A stretch of DNA of 5,811 nucleotides from Gammaproteobacteria bacterium UBA7376 (GTDB lineage Bacteria > Pseudomonadota > Gammaproteobacteria > Pseudomonadales > Azotimanducaceae): positions 1 to 5,811 of the forward strand of contig DKNY01000014.1 in the NCBI GenBank assembly GCA_002470275.1, in the 5' to 3' direction. Positions 1 to 5,811 of the stretch are shown piece after piece; position 1 is the stretch's first letter, and each line of letters begins with the position of its first letter. Under the pieces are notes generated by a model, which saw nothing but the letters and a program-made list of their open reading frames with translations, had not been told where the DNA came from and did not search any database. Position numbers and translations under genes: made by a program.

Positions 1-47
1 CCTTGACATGGTAGAGGTCACCGGTTCGAATCCGGTCGTGCCTACCA
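1..47 (+). tRNA. tRNA-Val(GAC), 3' part; 5' end outside the window
   Basis: The fragment folds as the 3' portion of a tRNA. The anticodon loop TTGACAT (3-9) carries anticodon GAC at 5-7, which reads valine GUC codons. The 3' anticodon strand GGTAG is at 10-14, the 5-nt variable loop at 15-19, and the T arm at 20-36 (ACCGG, loop TTCGAAT, CCGGT, a perfect 5-bp stem). The 3' acceptor strand CGTGCCT is at 37-43, the discriminator base A at 44, and an encoded CCA at 45-47. The D arm and 5' acceptor strand lie before base 1, so the identity rests on the anticodon loop and on its close match to other gammaproteobacterial tRNA-Val(GAC). The convergent lipoprotein gene ends only 16 bp downstream, and I see no clear terminator between them. 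Confidence 0.93.
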
Positions 48-63
48 CGCATGGCAAACGCCT

Positions 64-1320
64 TTAGGTCAAATCTGCGACGATGTGCTCGATCATCGAC
101 AGCCTCTCCTCCGCCGTCGTGGCTAAAACCCAATCTCGAAACGAGACGTCAAACTCGTCCGTGGTTTGCCCGAAATTTTTCTCCCAGCCCTCAAAGAAGC
201 CATAGCCATTGAGGTCATCATAAAAGGCGAAGTAGGCCTCTACGGAGTGTTGAGAAATCAAATACGCGATGGCCCACGCTCCTAATGGATAACCACAATT
301 GCTGGAGTCGTCATAAGTCAAATTCCAAAGGCTAAAGGCGTCATCCACAACGCCAGTGCAGAACTCTGCATTTTCGAAATATTGCTTAAGGGCGCCGGGA
401 TGACCGGCCAATTCGGTTAACAGGTGGCCAAAAAAATCTGCACTGCCTTCGGAGTGCCAGGGTCTTGAACCGTCTTGCGTTCTACCCATGTGAATGTCTC
501 GTTCCTCCGGCCGGCCATAAATGGCCTCGTCAAGGTGATCGAATTGGTAAGCATGAAAAAACTCGTGAATGGTGACGTATTCGGCGCTTAGGTCATTGGG
601 GTCATTAGAGAAGGCGGATAAATTATTCTGATGATGAGCGCTAGCAAGTCCGTCGTAATAGACGCTAGACCAACGCACATAATTGGCCAAATTCACCCCA
701 ATTTGCGAATTCTGGCACCAAGCTTCGCGGAAGGTAGGGTCTCTTTGGAGACGAAACGCACACCAGCGATCCCGCAAGGCTGAGGCTTCTGATTCGTTGT
801 TTGCCGTGAGCCAGATTTCCAGAGGTCTGATATCCCCCAAATACTCACAGCCATAGGTGTAGGCCCCGATGACCCGATCAAGGTAATCGCTCAAGACAGA
901 GGGTGAGTGGAATAACGTCCCCTGGCAGTCCGGGTTGGTGCTACTTACTGTAAAGGCTTCTTCGTCGCCAGAGGCGTCGGAAATCGCCACGTCGACCTGG
1001 GCCTCAACGTCGCCGCCCTCACCGGTGCAAGTGAGGGTATAGGTGTATCCGCCGGTCTGTGATTCAGAAATTGTCTCGCTGCCCGACAAGCCTTTGTCGC
1101 CGGACCAGGACCCAGAGGCCGCGCACGATTCTACATTTGAGGTGGACCACGTTAGGGTGAACGAGGTGTCAGCTGGGCTGCTCGCCACTGATGACGTGAA
1201 TGAAAGCGACGGCTCGGGAGGCAGGGTGATGACGTTTCCGCCGCCGCCGCCACCGCCGCAGCCTGCAAGCGCGAGGAGGAGTAGAAAAATTGGCCCCTTG
1301 ATTGGCTGAACTGGAAACAA
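64..1320 (-). CDS. Ig-like domain lipoprotein with HExxH (gluzincin-like) metallopeptidase domain
   Basis: A 418-residue exported lipoprotein, probably a zinc metallopeptidase on the outer membrane or cell surface. The N-terminus has one Lys (K8), a Leu-rich core (11-18) and lipobox L-A-G-C, so C21 would be lipidated; seven Gly residues (22-28) follow, and Gly at +2 does not signal inner-membrane retention. Residues about 36-114 form an Ig-like module with a likely disulfide C66-C98. Residues about 125-418 hold HEFFH (H252, E253, H256) and, 35 residues later, SEGSADF, where E291 fits the third zinc ligand of the MA clan. The C-terminal pattern YPLGAWAIAYL...FG...F..W is common in peptidase-MA-type domains. 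Six further Cys (131, 158, 187, 202, 321, 342) could form three disulfides, consistent with export. The start is TTG, supported by a Shine-Dalgarno 7 nt upstream and by the signal peptide beginning there. Substrate is unknown; the protease call comes from motifs only. Confidence 0.9.
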   Translation of the reverse strand: MFPVQPIKGPIFLLLLALAGCGGGGGGGNVITLPPEPSLSFTSSVASSPADTSFTLTWSTSNVESCAASGSWSGDKGLSGSETISESQTGGYTYTLTCTGEGGDVEAQVDVAISDASGDEEAFTVSSTNPDCQGTLFHSPSVLSDYLDRVIGAYTYGCEYLGDIRPLEIWLTANNESEASALRDRWCAFRLQRDPTFREAWCQNSQIGVNLANYVRWSSVYYDGLASAHHQNNLSAFSNDPNDLSAEYVTIHEFFHAYQFDHLDEAIYGRPEERDIHMGRTQDGSRPWHSEGSADFFGHLLTELAGHPGALKQYFENAEFCTGVVDDAFSLWNLTYDDSSNCGYPLGAWAIAYLISQHSVEAYFAFYDDLNGYGFFEGWEKNFGQTTDEFDVSFRDWVLATTAEERLSMIEHIVADLT

Positions 1321-1327
1321 AGCGAAT

Positions 1328-1333
1328 CTCCCT
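1328..1333 (-). promoter_or_regulatory. Ribosome binding site for the Ig/HExxH lipoprotein
   Basis: On the minus strand this reads AGGGAG, 7 nt before TTG at 1318-1320. It fixes the rare TTG start, which also places the lipoprotein signal peptide correctly. No convincing -35/-10 pair was found upstream. Confidence 0.7.
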
Positions 1334-1537
1334 GTCGAATTTCTGACAACTTCTTATTGCAGATGAATCAGGCAAACTTTGTGCCAAAATTTGGTCTTTG
1401 AATCCGGCAGGGAGCCGTACCAAGCCTGCTGGAAGTCTCGGAAACGAAGCCCTTGCCCCCTCGCGCTTCCTGTCCCAGGCCACGGCTGGCTCGACATAAA
1501 ACCCGCGTACCGTCAAACTCTGTAGTTCGCCCTTCCG

Positions 1538-3340
1538 TTGAGGCATCGCGGGCGAAAAATAACGCAGACACAGACTGCGGCGCCCGATAAGGATGACGAA
1601 CTAACAGTGCTAGACCACAACTCGCTTATATTATTAGACGATGACCAGATGCAGCGATTCATCGTTGATGGATTTATTGTCTTGAAGTCAGGGCTGTCCG
1701 CCTCATTCCACGACGCCGTGCATGCGGAAATGGCCTACGCGTTGGAAAACGAGATTCCTCACCCTGGCGATAACATCGTTCCTCGCGTACCGGCTCTGAA
1801 TACCCTCTGTGACGATCCAGTAGTGCGTGGGGCCCTGACCAGCATTTTGGGCCGAAACTTTGACTATCTGCCTCATCGGTTTCCGCACAACAGCGAGCCT
1901 TTGCCCGGGGTTGAGGTCAGCGCCGGGGGGCAAAAAGGTGCCTCAGCGCAGGTCTCCCCGTCGGCGGCTTTCCATGCGCAGCCGCGTATGGCGCGAGGGT
2001 CCATATCCGCCTCAGCATGGCATCAAGACGGACATGCATCCTGCGGACGCTCGCGGTGGCATACCGTGAGGGCCGCCAACGTCTTTTACTTTCCTCACGA
2101 CACCCCGATGGAGATGGGGCCAACGCGCTTTCTCGCGGGGTCTCATCTCTATGCCACGCTGCACGACATTCGAGCCGAGCAGGCGGTGATGGAACCCATT
2201 TCAGCGGGTTCTGTGATCATCGCGCATTTTGACTTAGCGCATGCGGGATCGCCCAACCTGACGGATACCTGCCGCTACATGATGAAGTTTGTGGCGGTGC
2301 GGACCCAGGTACCATCGGGTCCCGAATGGGATCATAAAGACGCCCAGTGGAAGACGACCACCAACCTTCCGGGGCGAGATTCTGTAGCGGCAGCCTGGAA
2401 GTCCCAGTGGAACTGGCTGCGTGGCGTCAGCAGATCAGAAGGCATTGAACCCGTGGAAAGCCATCGTCTGCCAAGCCTGCTGGCCGCGCTCCAGGATGCG
2501 CGACAAGCGATCCGGCTGGAGGCGCTGTATCTGATTTCGGCACTGGGGGCGCCTGCGGTGGACCCGCTGATAGATAGCTTGGTGGCCACTGCGGGCAAGG
2601 AGCGCCATCTAGGAACAGCGGAGGTCATCAAAGCGGATCAAAGCCCCGCCCACCTCAAACGCTTTTTCTCGGAGGGTCAGTTTCTGCCGGAGGATGCGGC
2701 CATTGCCCTCGCGGCGATAGGAGCGCCAGCAGTGAGGGCGTTGATACCCCTGCTAAAGCATGAGGATCCTTGGATTCGCCTAAATGCCGTGTATGCCCTA
2801 GGCGATATGGGTCCGATGGCGATAGGAGATGAGGTGCGGCACATCGCCGCGCTCTTGGAGGACCAAGAAGATTGCGTTGTACGGGGCGCATTGGATGCTC
2901 TGTGCGTTTTGGGACAGTTTGGCGACGAAACGGTGGGCCATCTGACGGGCTTCCTTAAAACACCGGCTTTGGCAGAAGAAGGCGAGGGCGGTGAAAAACA
3001 GGAGCGCGCCCATGCTCCACAATTCCGCTATCTCAGCACTCTGGCGTTGCTGTCCTGGACAAACAAAAGAGGCCTGTATACCCCGGAGCTTGAATCCAGG
3101 GTGGAAGACGCACTCCTCGCCGTGCTGAACGAACCCAATGGATATCCGCCGCTGATCGCTTGTTCAGCACTGGAGCGGATGGGTACGGTCAAGGGGCTGC
3201 GTAGCGCCATAGCCTACTTACGAGGCCGTTGTTGGGATTCCGCCCAGAATAGGCGAGATGCGCTATCCGGTGCGTGGACGCGGGCCCATCGGCGGTCGAC
3301 CCTAGCTCGACTTACCGCCGCAGATGCCAGCGATGCATAG
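1538..3340 (+). CDS. PhyH-type Fe(II)/2-oxoglutarate dioxygenase fused to HEAT repeats
   Basis: A 600-residue protein without signal peptide or membrane segment, so probably cytoplasmic. Residues about 30-260 match the phytanoyl-CoA dioxygenase (PhyH) fold: a first helix ending FIVDGFIVLK (41-50); the Fe-binding H-x-D in WHQDGH (H162, D164); a core strand NVFYFPHDTP; PTRFLAGSH (196-203); the distal His H235 in AHAGSPN; and R246 eleven residues on, placed to hold 2-oxoglutarate. The triad is complete, so an active oxygenase is likely; PhyH enzymes hydroxylate or otherwise oxidise small molecules, and the substrate here cannot be read. From about 311 to 560 come HEAT-like helical pairs, clearest at 386-407, 408-441 (HEDPWIRLNAVYALGDMG) and 442-474, with an acidic Gly-rich insert at 476-489. 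PhyH proteins are usually near 250-320 residues, so half of this one is an added scaffold. The start is uncertain: TTG 1538 has no Shine-Dalgarno; GTG 1607 (V24) has AAGGA 13 nt upstream; ATG 1649 would cut the first helix. Confidence 0.9.
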   Translation: MRHRGRKITQTQTAAPDKDDELTVLDHNSLILLDDDQMQRFIVDGFIVLKSGLSASFHDAVHAEMAYALENEIPHPGDNIVPRVPALNTLCDDPVVRGALTSILGRNFDYLPHRFPHNSEPLPGVEVSAGGQKGASAQVSPSAAFHAQPRMARGSISASAWHQDGHASCGRSRWHTVRAANVFYFPHDTPMEMGPTRFLAGSHLYATLHDIRAEQAVMEPISAGSVIIAHFDLAHAGSPNLTDTCRYMMKFVAVRTQVPSGPEWDHKDAQWKTTTNLPGRDSVAAAWKSQWNWLRGVSRSEGIEPVESHRLPSLLAALQDARQAIRLEALYLISALGAPAVDPLIDSLVATAGKERHLGTAEVIKADQSPAHLKRFFSEGQFLPEDAAIALAAIGAPAVRALIPLLKHEDPWIRLNAVYALGDMGPMAIGDEVRHIAALLEDQEDCVVRGALDALCVLGQFGDETVGHLTGFLKTPALAEEGEGGEKQERAHAPQFRYLSTLALLSWTNKRGLYTPELESRVEDALLAVLNEPNGYPPLIACSALERMGTVKGLRSAIAYLRGRCWDSAQNRRDALSGAWTRAHRRSTLARLTAADASDA

Positions 3341-3378
3341 GGGGTGCGTTGGCACGCTCGGGCCTCCGCCCCTCTTCA

Positions 3379-4122
3379 TTAAACGAGTCGGATCGTCGTT
3401 CTAGCGAACTCGAAAGTCTCTCCTGCTCGCGCTCGGTCACTGGCGCGCATGTAAATCGCCGTAAGGCGATCACGAGCATCTTCAGCCCCCTGTATGAAGC
3501 TGAGGTAGCCTTCATCGAGCTGAAGCAGGCCATCGTCATCCAGGTCTCGACCAATAAACTCAGCAAATCGATTGGCCACCTTCTGCGGATTAGCCGAGGT
3601 GATCTCTGCGCCGACGATCCCCGATACGACGTCGGTACGCTGGTGCCAAGGCCAGGCCTGTCCTCCCCATGCCCAGGAATCCCACTCCTCCATCCAGTCG
3701 AAGGAGGTCAGGACGCCGCCGGTATCTCCCGGGTGCAGGTGGATGGCCGCCCCCGTGGTCCCGTGATAGCTGCGCTTAGGCATATCCATCACCACACGCA
3801 CGCCGGCTGCTTCTGCTCGGTTTCGCGCTGCGTCGATGTCGTCAACCTGGAGCAGCAGCATGTAGCCGCCAGCGCCGCCCTGCTTATCTAGAAATTTTTG
3901 GGTGGGGGCGCTTGGGCGTTCAGGCTGCAGGATTTCAAGAAAAGTATGACCCACGGCGATAACCGAATTAAACATCCATATTGGCGCGCCAGGCTTGTCG
4001 CGGTGAACCGACGCGACCTCCAAGTCTCGGGCGATCGTTGATTCAACCGGCCAGATATCCTCGGTGCAGATGGCAATTTGACGAATGCGAATTTTCTTAG
4101 CGGCCTCAGGCAGGTCGCGCAT
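3379..4122 (-). CDS. Two-module VOC (glyoxalase-like) family protein
   Basis: A 247-residue cytoplasmic protein of the vicinal oxygen chelate superfamily, whose members include glyoxalase I, methylmalonyl-CoA epimerase and extradiol dioxygenases. Module 1 (about 10-140) opens with the strand IRQIAICTED, has FLEILQP (E63) and a VDDIDAARNRAEAAGV helix, and ends in HLHPGDTGGVLTSFD, very like the HP..TGGVL motif of methylmalonyl-CoA epimerase. Module 2 (about 166-230) starts IVGAEITSANPQKVANRF and ends RLTAIYMRASD; it looks shorter. Likely metal or active-site positions are E63 and H128/H130, but the usual His of the first strand is Gln (Q15). A Trp-rich linker (six Trp in 143-159) joins the modules. 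The frame stays open upstream to 4419, but ATG 4120-4122 is chosen because AGAGGGG lies 7 nt before it and the VOC fold begins just after; the extra 99 codons look non-coding. It ends tail-to-tail with the dioxygenase-HEAT gene. The reaction cannot be assigned. Confidence 0.88.
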   Translation of the reverse strand: MRDLPEAAKKIRIRQIAICTEDIWPVESTIARDLEVASVHRDKPGAPIWMFNSVIAVGHTFLEILQPERPSAPTQKFLDKQGGAGGYMLLLQVDDIDAARNRAEAAGVRVVMDMPKRSYHGTTGAAIHLHPGDTGGVLTSFDWMEEWDSWAWGGQAWPWHQRTDVVSGIVGAEITSANPQKVANRFAEFIGRDLDDDGLLQLDEGYLSFIQGAEDARDRLTAIYMRASDRARAGETFEFARTTIRLV

Positions 4123-4129
4123 GTTCAGT

Positions 4130-4136
4130 CCCCTCT
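4130..4136 (-). promoter_or_regulatory. Ribosome binding site for the VOC protein
   Basis: The minus strand reads AGAGGGG here, 7 nt before ATG at 4120-4122. It decides the start against the much longer upstream-open frame and against the ATG at 4147-4149, which has no such motif. Confidence 0.7.
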
Positions 4137-4427
4137 TTTTTGGCCACATCCTGCCTGTTGTTGCTAGAAGGGTCAAAGGGAAGTCGGTGGGTAGTGTTAC
4201 CGTGGGTAGGGATAAAGCATCGTCCGAGATGCGCCTGAGATAATGAGTTGCTGCCCTCGCTAACTGGACAGTCAGGGACCTTGGAGTCTTAACAAAACTA
4301 AAAGGTTGGGATTTCAAAAAGTCCATAGAGTTTGCCGCTAGATGGCTAATTGCACGAAGGGTGCGGCGGTATTTCACCGGTTCGCTCCCAACAAATCGTT
4401 GCCTTTCACAAGGCCACATCCCACAAC
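4137..4427. other. Divergent intergenic region between the VOC gene and the surface lipoprotein gene
   Basis: This non-coding stretch is most of the 317-bp gap between two divergent starts and should hold promoters for both. No strong sigma-70 promoter stands out. On the minus strand TTGACC (about 4170-4175) is followed 17 nt later by CAGGAT, a weak pair. There is a direct octamer GTGGGTAG at 4187-4194 and 4202-4209 (15-bp spacing). In the plus-strand leader are two small adjacent inverted repeats: GCAC/GTGC (4352-4355/4361-4364) and CGGT/ACCG (4367-4370/4376-4379). All are short and may be chance. I see no RNA gene here. Confidence 0.5.
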
Positions 4428-4429
4428 AA

Positions 4430-4433
4430 AAGG
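4430..4433 (+). promoter_or_regulatory. Ribosome binding site for the cadherin/TSP3 lipoprotein
   Basis: AAGG within AAAAGGTGG, 6 nt before TTG at 4440-4442. It supports the TTG as start, immediately followed by the lipoprotein signal peptide. The other in-frame start, TTG at 4350, would add 30 residues of non-signal-like sequence. Confidence 0.6.
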
Positions 4434-4439
4434 TGGTCT

Positions 4440-4991
4440 TTGAAGATCCTAGCGATACTGTTCAGCGGCTTGCTCATCTTTGCCTGCGGTGGCGGTGGCG
4501 GTGGCAATTCCTCGGACGGCCCTACCCAAATTCCCAACAGAGAGCCGATTCTAGAACTTCTCGGCGTGGTCACGGTGCTTGAGGGAACGCCCACCGTGGC
4601 GTCACTCTCGGCAACCGACGCAGATGGCGATACGCTACGATTCTCTATTTCCAGTGGGGACGACCGGAACTCCTTCTCGATTAGCACAAGCGGTCAGCTT
4701 GACTTCATCCAGGCTCCTGATTTCGAGACCCCGGGGGATAATGACTCCGACAATGACTATTCGCTGGTTATTCAGGTATCTGATGGGACGGCTACAGATA
4801 CCCAGGCCCTAGTTGTAAGGGTTAGAAATGCCTTGGAAGGCCGTGTAGTTGATGCGCCGGTCATCGGAGCGACAGTTTTCGTGGATGTCGATGGTGATGG
4901 CGTGCAAAGTGCTACCGAAACCAGCGTCTTCACCTCGGATAACGGTATTTTTTCCTGGACTTGCCTGAGGCAGCGGACGGTGCTGCCCTAG
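4440..4991 (+). CDS. Cadherin-like surface lipoprotein, N-terminal part (frame broken near 4950)
   Basis: This is the 5' part of a large surface lipoprotein; with its continuation in the -1 frame at least 457 residues lie in the window. From the TTG start the first 15 residues are a short signal peptide (one Lys, Leu/Ile-rich core) ending LIFA-C, so C16 is the lipidation site, followed by six Gly (17-22). Residues about 33-130 resemble a cadherin-type beta-sandwich: LSATDADGDTLRFSI, a SGQLDF turn, APDFE, then YSLVIQVSDGTATD. The acidic DADGD and DNDSDND stretches suggest calcium binding. Residues about 134-161 (GRVVDAPVIGATVFVDVDGDGV) look like an Sdr-B or carboxypeptidase-regulatory-like strand module. 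After residue 171 the frame gives only 12 unlike residues (SWTCLRQRTVLP) and stops at 4989-4991, while the -1 frame continues the module as FLDLPEAADG. A role in adhesion or envelope structure is inferred from the domains. Confidence 0.82.
   Translation: MKILAILFSGLLIFACGGGGGGNSSDGPTQIPNREPILELLGVVTVLEGTPTVASLSATDADGDTLRFSISSGDDRNSFSISTSGQLDFIQAPDFETPGDNDSDNDYSLVIQVSDGTATDTQALVVRVRNALEGRVVDAPVIGATVFVDVDGDGVQSATETSVFTSDNGIFSWTCLRQRTVLP
4948..4953 (+). other. Apparent -1 frameshift at a T6 run
   Basis: The reading frame from 4440 passes GGT ATT TTT TCC and soon stops. One more T in this run would give GGT ATT TTT TTC CTG GAC and join the upstream cadherin/Sdr-like module to the open frame running to the right edge. 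A lost T (real mutation or sequencing/assembly error) is the simplest reading. A -1 slip of tRNA-Phe from TTT 4950-4952 to TTT 4949-4951 is physically possible. However, the preceding ATT would not re-pair, so this is not a classic tandem slippery heptamer. Confidence 0.75.
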
Positions 4992-5811
4992 TGGCCTACG
5001 GCGGCGTTGATAGCGCCAGCGGAGCCGATCTGACGAAACTGTCGATGACTGCAGATTTGCAGGACGATCTGAATCTTCCTGCCAACGTTAATCCAGTGAC
5101 CACAGTCCTGCACGCGGCGGTAACGCCTGAGGCCAAAGTTGCAGTGCTTACAGCACTCGGTATTTCGGATGATCCAGATACGGTTTTGGCAGTGGAACCC
5201 TGGGCCTCGGCTGAGTCTGGAGATGAGGCTGCCGTGATGCTACAGCGCAATAATCAGCAGCTCGCAACCTTATTCATCACGACAACGACCATAGTGGGGG
5301 CTAGTAGGGCCGATCTGGTGAGAAGCGTTGCACGGGCGACGGCGGCAAGCCTTATACAAGAGGTCATGCAAGGCAGGGACATTGACCTGACCTCTCCGCA
5401 GAACGTTAAGACAGTGATCCTAGGGGCCTTAGCGACGGCGGAGTCGGATGTGGAGGTGGACGACGCCATCGTTGGGGCAGTCGCAGACTCTGTGGCGAAT
5501 GTGAATACGGTTATTGGAGACTTGTCCCTGGACCCCACATCAGAGACGGCTGCTCAGGTCACGGGGGCTGCTCAGCACTCACTGCAGGATTCGGTTGAGG
5601 TGGTCATCGCTGGTGATATTTCTGTCGATGACTTTCGCGAGATCACAGAAACCGGTCAGTTGTTGGCTGATGTTCAAGTAGCTGACGATGTGCCAGATAC
5701 TGATGGGGATGGGACGGTCAACACTTTAGATGTTGACGACGACGATGATGGCGTTAGGGATGTGGCCGATGCTTTTCCGCTAGATGCTTCTGAATCCCTT
5801 GATACCGACGG
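4952..5811 (+). CDS. Continuation of the surface lipoprotein with TSP3-like repeats (partial, runs off the window)
   Basis: Reading codons from 4952 gives 286 codons without a stop to the last base, so the real gene continues past the window. The protein first completes the beta module (FLDLPEAADGAALVAYGG), then reaches NPVTTVL (about residues 218-224 of the joined protein), a spot where many bacterial surface proteins with such modules carry a 'P-x-T-T-L' motif. A long Ala/Val/Asp-rich, probably helical region follows to about 419. From 5696 come Asp-rich repeats, DTDGDGTVN...LDVDDDDDGV..VADAFPLDASESLDTDG, typical of thrombospondin type 3-like calcium-binding repeats in marine gammaproteobacterial surface proteins. 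Composition is acidic, as expected for a secreted protein. The only plausible internal start, ATG at 5045-5047, lacks a good ribosome site and lies inside the domain, so this is best read as the same gene broken by a frameshift, not a separate gene. Confidence 0.82.

Noticed and set aside
48..63. A possible terminator between the tRNA and the convergent lipoprotein gene (GGC/GCC with a following TTT).
   Set aside because: The stem is three base pairs and the T run three bases; too weak to call.
1043..1309. Opposite-strand open frames inside the lipoprotein gene, and similar ones inside the other genes.
   Set aside because: They overlap genes with clear domains, lack ribosome sites and give low-complexity Arg/Pro/Ser-rich translations typical of shadow frames.
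1418..1431. A 13-bp repeat CCAAGCCTGCTGG shared by the intergenic gap and the dioxygenase gene near 2472.
   Set aside because: A single match of this length is plausible by chance and has no structural context.
2755..2870. The HEAT part as a deoxyhypusine-hydroxylase-like di-iron enzyme, because of a His-Glu pair (H408-E409).
   Set aside because: That family needs several repeated His-Glu motifs within its helices; only one is present, in a loop position (HEDP) common in ordinary HEAT repeats.
3341..3378. A possible terminator hairpin in the tail-to-tail gap (GCGT/ACGC at 3346-3349/3354-3357).
   Set aside because: The stem is only 4 bp, it does not extend, and no T run follows on either strand.
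4374..4384. An 11-bp match (TCACCGGTTCG) to the T-arm of the tRNA-Val at 18-28, as a possible attachment-site copy.
   Set aside because: Several 11-bp matches are expected by chance in a window of this size, the match does not reach the tRNA 3' end, and there is no integrase.
4123..4419. A 99-codon upstream extension of the VOC reading frame on the minus strand.
   Set aside because: A good ribosome site sits just before ATG 4120-4122, the VOC fold begins there, and the extension has no recognisable domain.

Overview
This 5.8 kb window looks like chromosomal DNA from a proteobacterium, most likely a marine gammaproteobacterium of the Cellvibrionales/Halieaceae kind. That placement is an inference. 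It rests on moderate-to-high GC, a bacterial tRNA-Val(GAC) end with encoded CCA, two lipoproteins with a poly-glycine stretch straight after the lipidated cysteine, an Ig-like module of the 'SxSCxASGxWSG' type, and thrombospondin-type-3-like Asp/Gly repeats. No sequence search was possible, so no taxon is proven.

Layout, left to right: the 3' part of a tRNA-Val(GAC) (1-47, +); a lipoprotein with an Ig-like domain and a HExxH zinc-protease domain (64-1320, -); a divergent gap of about 0.2 kb; a PhyH-type Fe(II)/2-oxoglutarate dioxygenase fused to C-terminal HEAT repeats (1538-3340, +); a 38-bp tail-to-tail gap; a two-module VOC/glyoxalase-like protein (3379-4122, -); a divergent gap of 317 bp; and a large cadherin/TSP3-type surface lipoprotein (4440 to beyond the right edge, +). 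The last gene is split by an apparent -1 frameshift at a T6 run (4948-4953). Its frame then stays open for 286 codons to the window edge.

The four protein genes alternate strands (-,+,-,+), so none can share an operon with its neighbour here. Each is probably a separate transcription unit, and the two divergent gaps are where promoters should lie. The products do not form an evident pathway: two are predicted cell-surface lipoproteins (a protease-like protein and a calcium-binding adhesin-like protein) and two are cytoplasmic metal-enzyme-fold proteins. I see no CRISPR array, insertion sequence, integrase, toxin-antitoxin pair or defence system.

The points most worth a second look are the dioxygenase-HEAT fusion, the frameshift in the surface-protein gene, the Trp-rich linker and Gln-for-His substitution in the VOC protein, and the TTG starts of both lipoprotein genes.
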